A stretch of 36,052 bases of DNA from Collinsella sp. (GTDB lineage Bacteria > Actinomycetota > Coriobacteriia > Coriobacteriales > Coriobacteriaceae), in NCBI GenBank assembly GCA_019419455.1, contig DXZW01000033.1, positions 1-36,052 on the forward strand, in the 5' to 3' direction. The notes beneath the pieces are model-generated. The model saw only the letters and a program-made list of their open reading frames with translations, was not told where the DNA came from and ran no database searches. Below, in pieces: positions 7,064-15,177 of the stretch; positions within the stretch are counted from its first letter, which is position 1; every line of letters begins with the position of its first letter. Made by a program: the position numbers and the translations under genes.

Positions 7064-8827
7064 ATGGCAGATTCCACTACCGATTACAACAATCTAGATC
7101 CCTTGGGTGACGAGGCGGCGGTTGTCGATGAGGTCGATGCCGCCGTCTCGGGCGCTCGCAAGAAGCCGCGCGCTGTCGATATGGTCCCCGAAGAGCCCGA
7201 CGCGATGGCGCCGGACGAGGAATACCAACTCACGCCGGCAGGTCGTCGTGAGCGCATTGGGCAGATTGTTCGCCTGATCAAAAAGTATCGCGTGTGGGAC
7301 AACCTCACGCCGGTGCGCCTGCGCCGTCTGCTCGAAGAGCTCGGCCCCATGTTCGTCAAGATGGGGCAGATTCTGGCTAACCGTTCCGAGATTTTGCCGC
7401 AGCGGTTTTGCGACGAGCTGCGTCGCCTGCGCTCCGACGTGGAGCCGGTGCCGTATGAGGTAGTGCTCCGCTGTCTAGAAGAGGAGTACGGCCAGCGCTT
7501 GGGGCAGATGTTCGACGCGATCGACCCCAACCCGCTCGGAAGCGCGTCGCTCGCGCAGGTACACCGTGCCCGCCTGGTGACGGGCGAGGACGTGGCCGTT
7601 AAGGTGCAGCGTCCCGGCGCGCAACAGGTCATGGCGCAGGACATCGACATCATCCGTTCGGTGGTGCGCATCGTTTCCAAGTTCGTCAACACCGACCAGT
7701 TTGTTGACTTACACGCCGTCGTCGAGGAGCTGTGGGCCTCGTTTCGCGAGGAGACCAACTTTTTGGCCGAGGCCAAAAACCTCAACGATTTCTATGACTT
7801 CCACAAAAGCGTGCATGGCGTGTCGTGTCCCAAATCCTACTTGGACCTTTGCACCGAACACGTCGTGGTCATGGACTACATTGACGGCATCTCGATTGCC
7901 GATCCCGAGCGCCTGGTAGCTGAGGGCTATGACCTGGAAAAGATCGGTGCCGCAATCGTCGAGGACTATTCGACGCAGGTGCTCGACGACGGCTTTTTCC
8001 ATGCCGACCCGCATGCGGGAAACATCATCCTCAAAGACGGAATTGTCTACTTTATCGACTTGGGCATGGTCGGACGCATGTCGAGCCACGACCGTGGCAT
8101 CGTCAAGGATATGATCTTTGCCGTGGCCGAGGGCGACGTGCCAAAGCTCAAGGATTCGCTCATGCGCTTTGCCGTGACGCGCGGCGATTCGGCCGAGCTT
8201 GACCATTCGGCCTTTTTGTCCGACTTGGACTTTATTGTTGCCGACTTTGCCGGGCTCGACCTTAAAGACCTGGATATCGGCGAGTTTTTGACCTCGCTGT
8301 TAAACCTCGCGCGCAAAAATGACGTTGAGCTGCCGAGCGTGGTGACGATGTTCGCCCGCGGCATGGTGACGCTCGAGGGCCTGTTGACCGAGTACATGCC
8401 CAACGTCAACATGATCCAGATCATCCAGACGCATATTAAAAACGAGAAAAGCACCTATGCGCGCATGCGCGAGATGAGCCGCGACTTTGCAGCGAGCAGT
8501 TATCGCGCGGCGAAGGGCTCGCTCGAGGCGGCCGAGTATCTGGGCTTGGCTTCGCGTATGCTTACGCGCGGCCAGCTTAAGGTAAACACGCAGATCATGA
8601 GCAGCGATAAGGCGCTGCGACAGCTAGGTGGGATTATCGACCGCATGTCGATGGCAATTGTGATCGCCGGTCTGTTTATCGGTTCGTCGGTGGTGTACTA
8701 CGCGCGCATCGAGCCGGTTGTGTTTGGTATCCCGGTCATTGGCTTTATGGGCTACGTGAGCGCGCTGGTGCTGGCGCTTATGCTGGGCCGCAATATCTGG
8801 CTCAACAGTCACGGCGGCAAGCACTAG
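7064..8827 (+). CDS. ubiB: ABC1/UbiB-family atypical kinase
   Basis: A 587-residue member of the ABC1/ADCK/UbiB family. Family motifs are visible in order: KMGQ (the KxGQ motif), GSASLAQVHRA in place of a glycine-rich loop, VAVKVQRPG with the ATP-binding lysine, HADPHAGN for the catalytic loop and DLG for the metal-binding motif. Two hydrophobic helices near residues 525-580 anchor the C-terminus in the membrane. UbiB-family proteins support isoprenoid quinone or lipid handling through ATPase activity. No ubiquinone or menaquinone genes are in the window, so the exact role is open. The upstream sequence has only a weak ribosome binding site, consistent with translational coupling to the phasin-like gene. 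Confidence 0.9.
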   Translation: MADSTTDYNNLDPLGDEAAVVDEVDAAVSGARKKPRAVDMVPEEPDAMAPDEEYQLTPAGRRERIGQIVRLIKKYRVWDNLTPVRLRRLLEELGPMFVKMGQILANRSEILPQRFCDELRRLRSDVEPVPYEVVLRCLEEEYGQRLGQMFDAIDPNPLGSASLAQVHRARLVTGEDVAVKVQRPGAQQVMAQDIDIIRSVVRIVSKFVNTDQFVDLHAVVEELWASFREETNFLAEAKNLNDFYDFHKSVHGVSCPKSYLDLCTEHVVVMDYIDGISIADPERLVAEGYDLEKIGAAIVEDYSTQVLDDGFFHADPHAGNIILKDGIVYFIDLGMVGRMSSHDRGIVKDMIFAVAEGDVPKLKDSLMRFAVTRGDSAELDHSAFLSDLDFIVADFAGLDLKDLDIGEFLTSLLNLARKNDVELPSVVTMFARGMVTLEGLLTEYMPNVNMIQIIQTHIKNEKSTYARMREMSRDFAASSYRAAKGSLEAAEYLGLASRMLTRGQLKVNTQIMSSDKALRQLGGIIDRMSMAIVIAGLFIGSSVVYYARIEPVVFGIPVIGFMGYVSALVLALMLGRNIWLNSHGGKH

Positions 8828-8878
8828 AGGCTGCGGCCGTCACCGCATTTTCCTATCGCAAACAATAGCTTTTACCTT

Positions 8879-8906
8879 GGGCTTCGCCTGCGTGCGAGGC
8901 CCTTTT
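8879..8906 (+). terminator. Intrinsic terminator after ubiB
   Basis: A nine-pair stem (8879-8887 with 8894-8902, one G-T pair) and a six-base loop, followed by TTTT. It separates the ubiB transcript from the riboswitch-led operon. Confidence 0.75.
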
Positions 8907-8921
8907 GCGTGATATCATTTT

Positions 8922-9114
8922 GACGGTAATAATCGATGGCCTAGATGGTGGTGCGGAGACGCACGAATGCGCGGTTATCCTGCGCATTTGGGAGAATCGG
9001 GGTGCAAGTCCCCAGCTGTACCAGTAACCGTAATTCCTCTTGGCTCGGGATGCTCGCGTCGCAGATCGGACGACGTGCCCGAGTCGTTAAGGTTAAGTCG
9101 GATCGCCTCCCGTC
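8922..9114 (+). promoter_or_regulatory. Cobalamin riboswitch
   Basis: The conserved core GGGTGCAAGTCCCC followed by AGCTGTACCAGTAACCGT (9000-9031) and the 3' B12 box AGTCGGATCGCCTCCC (9096-9111) are characteristic of cobalamin riboswitches. Supporting helices: P1 GACGG 8922-8926 with CCGTC 9110-9114, a GTGCG/CGCAC hairpin at 8951-8964, an AATGCGC/GCGCATT hairpin after it, and an eight-pair stem 9042-9049 with 9078-9085. It precedes two DUF4430 (transcobalamin-like) surface protein genes, so repression by adenosyl- or other cobalamins fits. Downstream, CCTCCC (9106-9111) could pair with GGAGGG (9159-9164), and a GC-rich hairpin lies at about 9121-9142. The off-switch mechanism is inference. 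Confidence 0.88.
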
Positions 9115-9264
9115 TTGCATGCGGCTGCGGCTTTTGCCGCCGGTGTGCATAGGGCTCTGGAGGGAAGGGGGACCCCGATGGGGGAACTCGAGCGCAACAT
9201 GCGCGATGACGTGGGGCAGTCTCAAGGCAACGCTCCAAGTACAGACAGTAGGAGACAAAAGGAT

Positions 9265-12200
9265 ATGTTTGAGGACGAGCGCCAGCGCGTCTCGCATCGC
9301 CGTGGCGCGATTGCACGCGGTGTAGCCAAGCGCGGCCTGGTGGCATTCCTGGCCTTCGCGATGGCCTTTGGCACCACGCCGGCTCAGCTGTGGGCCGAGG
9401 GCGCCGAGGGTATTGCCGAGGCTGTGGCTCAGGCTGCGACGCCGGGCGAGGACGCAGCGCTTGCGGGCGGTACCGCTGAGCAGAGCGGCGCCGAGGTTTC
9501 GGATTCCGAGGGCGCGCCTGCAGCTAGTGCAGCCATAACAGAGGCAGCAACTGGCGGCGAAGGCTCGGCGACGGGGGAGAGCCCTGCCACGAGCGAGCAG
9601 TCTTCGACGGCATCCGCTGGCCAAGCGGGATCTGCCGCCGCGGCTGCCGTTCAGACAGAGAACCCGACAGAAACCGGCGATGTCGCCAAGAAGCAGGTCG
9701 AGGTCTCGTTCTCGATTATCGGCACCGATGCTGACGGCAAGGCTCAGACCTGGGTGGCACCTACGCAGCTCAAGCTCGACGAGGGCGCGACGGCTGCGGA
9801 TGCCTTCGTTAAGCTGCAGCAGAAGACGGGCTTTAAAGCGGATTACGAACCGAACACGGCATACGGCTTCTACCTCAAAAGCATCACATCTCCGAGCGAT
9901 GGTCGCACGCTTGCCTACGATCCGACGACTTATGCCTTCTGGCAGCTGTTCGTCGACGGCGCGTCTTCCTCGGTTGGCGCGAGCAGCGTCAAGCTCACCC
10001 AGGGGCAGAAGATTGAGTTTGCCTATACGGCTGGTAGCTCGTCCCCTGTCGTTAAGGACCAGGTTGCCGCAAATGTGACCGTCATTGGTCGCGATGCCCA
10101 GGGCAAGACTCAGACTTGGGTCGATAACGCGCAGTATGTGGTGACGTCCGGCTCGAGCGCGCTTGACCTTACGAAGGTCGCGCTCGAGGCGAATGATATT
10201 GACGCCGTTGCTGCGGGCTCCTTCATTCTGAGCCTTAAGTACAACGGTGTTGAGCTGGGTACGCCCCAAGATTATTCGACCTATTGGCAGCTGTTTATCA
10301 ACGGCAAGTCGAGTGACTATACGGCGGACAATGTCACCATCCATGCCGGCGATACCGTCACGTGGTTCTACGGTGGCTGGGGCGACCAGTTGCCGTCCGA
10401 TTCTGTCTATGCTTCTGTTCAGGTTCTCGGTAAGGACAAGGACGGCAAGCAGCAGGTTTGGGCTTCGACGGGTCAGACGAGTCTCAAGGCGGGCTCTACT
10501 GCCAAGGATCTCCTTGAGCAGACCGGCCTTAAGCTCGATGCTAGCGAATCGTCTTGGGGCTGGTTCCTCAACGGTATTACTTCGCCGTTCGACAGTAAGT
10601 CCTATGGCTGGGATGCTGCGACCAAGAGCTATTGGCGCTTCTACGTAAATGGCAAGTTCGCCGACGTTGGCGCCGGTGCCTACAAGCTCCAGGAGGGTGA
10701 CGCCGTCACCTTTATGTATGGTGCTGACGCCGATGCCCTCCCCGGTCAGGTGCTTGGATCCGCCGATGTTATCGGTCCCGATGTCAACGGCAACAATACT
10801 CGCTGGGGCTCGGCAAGCAGTGTTTCTTTGCCTGAAGGCTCTACTGCCCAGAACCTTATTGAGACGGTTCTGAAGGCCAAGGGCGTTACGTACAACGGCT
10901 CCCAGAGTGGCGAGTACTGGTTCCTCAATTCCATCAAATCGCCGTTCGAAGACAAGTCGTACGGTTATGATGCTGCGACCAATAAATATTGGCACCTGTA
11001 TATCAATGGAGAGCCCTCCTTACTCTGCGCCAATCAGATTACGCTCAAGAGCGGCGATAAGGTCACGCTTGCCTATACCACCGACGATTCGCCCATGCCC
11101 GATCCCGACAAGGTTGTCGTGGACCCGAGTGCGACGACTCCTGATTGGGATGCCGAGTGGGCCGGCTACGGCAACAGTGGCAACGGTTCGACCGTAACGG
11201 ATGCCAAGACGCCTGCGCAGGCCGCCGGTCTTAAGTGGGCCTTCGATTGGAAGGCCGAGTCTGGTCAGCAGTATGCCAACTGCAGCGAACCTGTCATCGC
11301 CAACGGTTTTGTGTACATCGCGACCGAGAACGAGCTCATTAAGATCGATTCGTTCACGGGCAAAAAGGTTGCCTCTGCGCCGCTTGCCTCCAAGGTGAGC
11401 TATACCTCTCGTCCGATCTATACCAATGGCCTTATCATTGTTCCGCTCAACGGCGGTGCGGTCCAGGCGATTACTGCAGACAAGCTGATCTGCAAGTGGC
11501 TGACGCCTGGTTTGACGGACTTGACGCAGAACTCCTGCACCGTCGTTTCGGACGGCGAGTACGTTTATGTTGGTACGGTCGATATTTCGTATGACGCGAA
11601 CTACAACGCGACCTACGGCAACGGCTCCTTTGCGCGCATTAAGATTGCCACGGGTGAAGTCTCTTGGCAGAACATTGATGCTTCCGAGGGCTATTATTGG
11701 ACTGGTGCTGCGCTGACGGATAAGTACACCATTGTTCCTACGAGCGCGGGCACGCTTAAGTGCATTAATAAGACGACGGGCGCTGTCGTTTCGACCATGA
11801 AGCTCGGCGCTGTTGCAAATGCCGATTGCATTGCCGATCCGTCCAATGGTTCGACCTTCTATCAGATGACGCACGACGGAAAGCTCCATGTGATTTCGCT
11901 TTCGGCGAAGGGCGTACTGAGCGAGCAGAAGACGGTTGATCTGGGCCTTGCGAATAATCTGAGCGCCCCTGCGGTGTCTGGTGACAATCTGATCGTCGGC
12001 GGACAGACGGCTACGGGCTCTGCTCTGGTTCTCTATAACCTGAAGACGGGTAAGACCACGATGGTCGCTGCTGCCGACGGCAAGGCGCTGCCGGCTGGTC
12101 TCAACGGTATTGCTGCTACTCCGCTGGTGAGTGTTCAGGGCGGCAAGACCTATGTGTACTTTACCGTTAACAGCGCGGATAGCAAGGATTACGTCAACTA

Positions 12201-13017
12201 CTCTGCTGGTGGTGGCGTGTATCGCTATACGCTCGGCGATGCAGAGGCGACGCAGATTTATGATGCGGCTGGCCATTACCAGTACTGTGACTCTCCGGTC
12301 ATTGCCGATGCTTCTGGCAATCTCTACTACATTAATGATTCGGGTACGCTGTTTAAGCTTGGAGCTGTCGAGTCTTGGACGGTTGCCTTTAATTCCAACG
12401 GCGGGTCTGCTTGCGACACTAAGTTTGTTGCTACGGCCGACGGTAAGCTGGTCAAGCCGGCCGACCCGACGCGCGATGGCTACACTTTCGGCGGTTGGTA
12501 TACCGATGAGGCTTGCACGCAGGCGTATGACTTTAGCACGCCGGTGACGGCCAATCTGACGCTGTATGCCAAGTGGACCAAGAATGCTGTTAACCCTGGC
12601 GGTAATGGCGGAGCTGGTTCCAACGGCGGTAGCGGTTCTGGTACCGGTTCCGGCACTGGCGCCGGCGCGGGTTCTGGCTCCGGCTCGAAGGGCGGCGCTA
12701 TTGCCCCGGGCAAGAAGCCGGTGACCAAGACGACGGTGTCGACCAAGAGCGAGACCAAGGACAACAAGTCCAACAAGAAGGACTCCGATAAGTCCGATAA
12801 GAAGGACGAGAAGAAGTCTGACAAGAAGGACAGCAAGTCCGATAAGAAGTCCGATTCCAAGTCCGATACGGGTGCTGCTTCCACGACCACTGCTAAGAAG
12901 TTCTCTGGTGCTTCCGAGCAGGAGTCTGGCGCCAATCCGCTCGCCATTGTTGGCGTTGCCGCCGGCGTCATCGGACTCGCCATCGTCGGCGTGTTCGTGT
13001 TCACCAAACGTCGGTAG
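9265..13017 (+). CDS. Large surface protein: four DUF4430 repeats, beta-propeller, stalk and TM anchor
   Basis: A 1250-residue exported protein, predicted to capture cobalamin. Start: the ATG at 9265 has AGGAG and AAAAGG upstream, and codons just before it are atypical, although 9178 is an in-frame alternative. Order: signal peptide (to about residue 43, ending AQLWAEG); Ala/Ser/Glu-rich linker; four DUF4430 units at about 142-259, 266-371, 381-492 and 496-609, each with a W(Q/R/H)L/F(F/Y)(V/I)(D/N)G strand; a PQQ-like beta-propeller at about 640-1040; a Listeria-Bacteroides repeat (about 1040-1107, GYTFGGWYTDEAC); a Gly/Ser then Lys/Ser/Asp stalk; a TM helix and TKRR tail. No LPXTG is present, so it is membrane-anchored. 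DUF4430 is related to the transcobalamin/intrinsic-factor C-terminal domain. The riboswitch upstream supports a corrinoid role. Confidence 0.88.
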   Translation: MFEDERQRVSHRRGAIARGVAKRGLVAFLAFAMAFGTTPAQLWAEGAEGIAEAVAQAATPGEDAALAGGTAEQSGAEVSDSEGAPAASAAITEAATGGEGSATGESPATSEQSSTASAGQAGSAAAAAVQTENPTETGDVAKKQVEVSFSIIGTDADGKAQTWVAPTQLKLDEGATAADAFVKLQQKTGFKADYEPNTAYGFYLKSITSPSDGRTLAYDPTTYAFWQLFVDGASSSVGASSVKLTQGQKIEFAYTAGSSSPVVKDQVAANVTVIGRDAQGKTQTWVDNAQYVVTSGSSALDLTKVALEANDIDAVAAGSFILSLKYNGVELGTPQDYSTYWQLFINGKSSDYTADNVTIHAGDTVTWFYGGWGDQLPSDSVYASVQVLGKDKDGKQQVWASTGQTSLKAGSTAKDLLEQTGLKLDASESSWGWFLNGITSPFDSKSYGWDAATKSYWRFYVNGKFADVGAGAYKLQEGDAVTFMYGADADALPGQVLGSADVIGPDVNGNNTRWGSASSVSLPEGSTAQNLIETVLKAKGVTYNGSQSGEYWFLNSIKSPFEDKSYGYDAATNKYWHLYINGEPSLLCANQITLKSGDKVTLAYTTDDSPMPDPDKVVVDPSATTPDWDAEWAGYGNSGNGSTVTDAKTPAQAAGLKWAFDWKAESGQQYANCSEPVIANGFVYIATENELIKIDSFTGKKVASAPLASKVSYTSRPIYTNGLIIVPLNGGAVQAITADKLICKWLTPGLTDLTQNSCTVVSDGEYVYVGTVDISYDANYNATYGNGSFARIKIATGEVSWQNIDASEGYYWTGAALTDKYTIVPTSAGTLKCINKTTGAVVSTMKLGAVANADCIADPSNGSTFYQMTHDGKLHVISLSAKGVLSEQKTVDLGLANNLSAPAVSGDNLIVGGQTATGSALVLYNLKTGKTTMVAAADGKALPAGLNGIAATPLVSVQGGKTYVYFTVNSADSKDYVNYSAGGGVYRYTLGDAEATQIYDAAGHYQYCDSPVIADASGNLYYINDSGTLFKLGAVESWTVAFNSNGGSACDTKFVATADGKLVKPADPTRDGYTFGGWYTDEACTQAYDFSTPVTANLTLYAKWTKNAVNPGGNGGAGSNGGSGSGTGSGTGAGAGSGSGSKGGAIAPGKKPVTKTTVSTKSETKDNKSNKKDSDKSDKKDEKKSDKKDSKSDKKSDSKSDTGAASTTTAKKFSGASEQESGANPLAIVGVAAGVIGLAIVGVFVFTKRR

Positions 13018-13917
13018 GTGAGGGCTGTGTCCAATAAATCCAAGGACGCTGACCCCAAGCAACCAGATTCTTCGTTCATTCAGTTCGACGATGCAAAGCA
13101 AAAGGGCGCCGCTTCGGCGGCGTCCGCCCCTCGTCGCAAGGCGCTCCTCGGCGTTCTGACTGCCGCGTGCACCATTCTGATCGTCGTCTCGCTGGGTTTC
13201 GTCCATCCTTCCACAAGCGGTGCCTGGTCCATCGACTGGATCGTTCAGACTGTGACGGGGGAGAGCGTCGTCACCAAGGACACCAAAGCGTCTGGCTCGA
13301 CTACGACTTCGGGCGAGGCCAGTTCCAAGGGCTCCAAGTCATCGAATGACGCAAAAGATGAGTCCAAGTCCAAGGACGATTCCGAGTCTTCGCACAAGGA
13401 ATCGGATAAAAGCTCGGATAGCAAGAAGTCTGAGGACCAGGACGGCAAGAAGTCTGGCGATAAATCTGCTGCCCAAAATACGGGAGCCGGTGATACTTCC
13501 AATGTGTCTGGCGGTGCTTCTTCGGGCGGTGGCCAGTCGTCTAATGGGGCCTCCAGCTCTAATGGCGGAAGCGCTCCCTCGGGCGGACAGGGCGGCTCGC
13601 AGGAGTCCAACTACGTAACGGTGACGGTTTCGGTCACATCGAGCGCTGTGGGCAATCCTGTGTCCTCTGGTGGCACCTTTACCTTTAACGAAGGCGCTAC
13701 CGTTTACGATGCCCTGTGCGCGCTGGGCCTTTCTGTCAACGCACACAGCTCGTCGTACGGCACGTATGTTTCCGCGATTGGTGGTTTGGCCGAGAAACAG
13801 CACGGCGGCACGAGCGGCTGGATGTACTCCGTCAACGGCACAACGCCCATGACGGCCTGCAGCAACTATGTTCTCTCAAACGGCGACAACGTAGTCTGGT
13901 ATTACGTAACAGGCTAG
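13018..13917 (+). CDS. Membrane-anchored DUF4430 protein
   Basis: A 299-residue protein whose GTG start directly follows the stop codon of the large surface protein; GTG at 13027 is an alternative. It has an N-terminal TM helix at about residues 41-62, so the rest faces outwards. A long Ser/Lys/Asp- then Gly/Ser-rich stalk leads to a single C-terminal DUF4430 domain (about 200-299) with TVTVSVTSS, TFNEGATVYDAL and WMYSVNG motifs. The stalk resembles that of the upstream protein. It shares the riboswitch-led transcript, so the two probably cooperate in holding cobalamin at the surface and passing it to a transporter encoded elsewhere. Ligand specificity is inferred, not visible. Confidence 0.82.
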   Translation: MRAVSNKSKDADPKQPDSSFIQFDDAKQKGAASAASAPRRKALLGVLTAACTILIVVSLGFVHPSTSGAWSIDWIVQTVTGESVVTKDTKASGSTTTSGEASSKGSKSSNDAKDESKSKDDSESSHKESDKSSDSKKSEDQDGKKSGDKSAAQNTGAGDTSNVSGGASSGGGQSSNGASSSNGGSAPSGGQGGSQESNYVTVTVSVTSSAVGNPVSSGGTFTFNEGATVYDALCALGLSVNAHSSSYGTYVSAIGGLAEKQHGGTSGWMYSVNGTTPMTACSNYVLSNGDNVVWYYVTG

Positions 13918-13940
13918 AGGCCTCGACATAGCGCGCCAGA

Positions 13941-13977
13941 CGGGCGGTTCGGACAAACATCCGGGCTGCCCGTTTTT
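13941..13977 (+). terminator. Terminator of the DUF4430 operon
   Basis: Hairpin with outer CGGGC/GCCCG and inner CGGA/TCCG pairings around a CAAACA-type loop, followed by five T residues, 24 bases after the second DUF4430 stop codon. Confidence 0.75.
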
Positions 13978-14014
13978 CATGCGTAGAGGACTGGGTCGCC
14001 GGGTCTCTCGGCAA

Positions 14015-14050
14015 ACAAAAAACCGGTTGGAACGGGAATTCCAACCGGTT
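14015..14050 (-). terminator. Terminator of the gtrA-like gene
   Basis: A perfect 12-bp stem (14021-14032 with 14039-14050) with a six-base loop. Read on the minus strand it runs into a six-T tract (14015-14020 on the complementary side), 27 bases past the stop of the GtrA-family gene. Confidence 0.8.
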
Positions 14051-14076
14051 ATACATTCAAGCAAATAGTGAATCGA

Positions 14077-14484
14077 CTACGACCGTGCGCCCTCGAGGAA
14101 GAAGCGGCGGCTAAAGTAGTTGTACCAGGTGACCAGGAACGTAGCGATGGCCTTCATGGCCTGGTAGCCGATGCTCAAAAACGTGACGCCCACAAACATG
14201 TACAGGTCGTTGAGACCCAGGCCAATCACCGACAGGATGGTGAAAATCGTGAACTCGCGCTTGCGGCTCATGCCCTCGCGGTGGTCGAACACGTACTTCA
14301 TGCTGAGCCAGTAGTTGACCACGACGGACGTGATAAACGAGACCGTGGTGCTCAACAAAAAGTCGAGGTGGAACAGCTCGACGAGCGCAATGAGCATGCC
14401 CCAGTCGATGCCAAAGGAGATAAGGCCCACGACAGCGAACTTGAGGAACTGCTTGGTATGAGGTTGTGCCAGTGCCTTGCGCAC
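14077..14484 (-). CDS. GtrA-family membrane protein (copy 1)
   Basis: A GtrA-like protein (PF04138) with four predicted TM helices, about 135 residues from a GTG at 14484. The frame is open up to a TTG at 14565, but that start has no ribosome binding site and the extension does not match the paralogue. Motifs include QFLKFAVVGLISFGID, NYWLSMKYVFDHREG and YNYFSRRFFLEG. GtrA proteins take part in moving lipid-linked sugars across the membrane for surface glycans. Its paralogue lies immediately upstream on the same strand. Both may belong to one transcript with fbp, although a hairpin lies between the two gtrA-like genes. No glycosyltransferase is close by. Confidence 0.82.
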   Translation of the reverse strand: MRKALAQPHTKQFLKFAVVGLISFGIDWGMLIALVELFHLDFLLSTTVSFITSVVVNYWLSMKYVFDHREGMSRKREFTIFTILSVIGLGLNDLYMFVGVTFLSIGYQAMKAIATFLVTWYNYFSRRFFLEGARS

Positions 14485-14632
14485 GTAATCACATCCAATG
14501 CGTTGATGAATCGAGCAAGGAGTTACTTTAGAGCTTTTGCACGGGAAACGTAAGGTCTTTGGCAAGAACTATATGAACTCGCCAAATTTTCAAGAGGTAA
14601 TCCGCAAACGTTGAAAAATTGCCCGTAAACGA

Positions 14633-14684
14633 ACGATGCCCACGGGCGATACTGTACTGAGTGCGCATTGTCCGTGGGCATCGT
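14633..14684 (-). terminator. Hairpin between the two gtrA-like genes
   Basis: A 13-bp perfect stem (14633-14645 with 14672-14684) with a 26-base loop. On the minus strand only TCGTTTAC follows, so it is a poor classical terminator. It may end or attenuate transcription after the upstream gtrA-like gene. Confidence 0.4.
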
Positions 14685-14703
14685 AAGGCTGTAAGGTTGC
14701 GAG

Positions 14704-15099
14704 TTACTTGGTCTCGTCTCCCTCCAGGAAGATCTTTCGGGTCACAAAGTTGTAGACCATGACAAGCGCGGTGGCGCAGATCTTGGCGATATTGGCCTCG
14801 AGTCCCAGGCCGGCGTTGAGTGTCAGCACGATACCGTCGTTGAGTGCCAGGCCGATCACGGACAGCACGACAAAGATGATGAACTCGCGGCGGCGGCTCA
14901 TGCCTTCCTTGTGCGCAAACACGTACTTCATGCTTGCGAGGTAGTTAAAGATGAGCGAGACGATAAAGCCACTGGTGTTGGCGATTAGGATGTTGAGGCC
15001 CAGACCGTAGTGGAGCAGATTCATAATGCCAAAGTCGATAACCGTGGCAATGACACCGACGACGCCAAATTTCATGATCTGCGCAAGGAGCTTTTGCAT
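14704..15099 (-). CDS. GtrA-family membrane protein (copy 2)
   Basis: A 131-residue GtrA-family protein with four TM segments, paralogous to the gene that follows it (shared KF-VVG---ID, N(Y)L-SMKYVF and REGMSR(R/K)REF patterns). The ATG at 15099 is preferred, with AAGGCAGG upstream; an upstream TTG at 15162 would add 21 residues absent from the family. It lies 78 bases after fbp on the same strand with no obvious terminator between, so read-through from fbp is possible. Likely role: handling of lipid-linked sugars for surface polysaccharide or glycolipid assembly. Confidence 0.85.
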   Translation of the reverse strand: MQKLLAQIMKFGVVGVIATVIDFGIMNLLHYGLGLNILIANTSGFIVSLIFNYLASMKYVFAHKEGMSRRREFIIFVVLSVIGLALNDGIVLTLNAGLGLEANIAKICATALVMVYNFVTRKIFLEGDETK

Positions 15100-15177
15100 G
15101 GTACCTGCCTTATGGTGGCGCCGGGGCGCCGCGGGGATGACAAACTCAGCAAGTTTAGCCAATCCCCACGGGTGGTG

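Noticed and set aside
8941..10995. A 684-residue open frame on the minus strand opposite the riboswitch and DUF4430 gene
   Set aside because: It is antisense to a gene with clear domains and codon bias, has an Arg/Ala/Gly-rich composition typical of shadow frames in GC-rich DNA, and crosses the riboswitch. The same applies to 11020-13206 (minus) and 21722-23320 (plus, opposite metG).
12900..13017. LPXTG sortase anchor on the large DUF4430 protein
   Set aside because: The end has a TM helix and basic tail, but the preceding segment (EQESGANPLAIVG) has no LPXTG-like motif.
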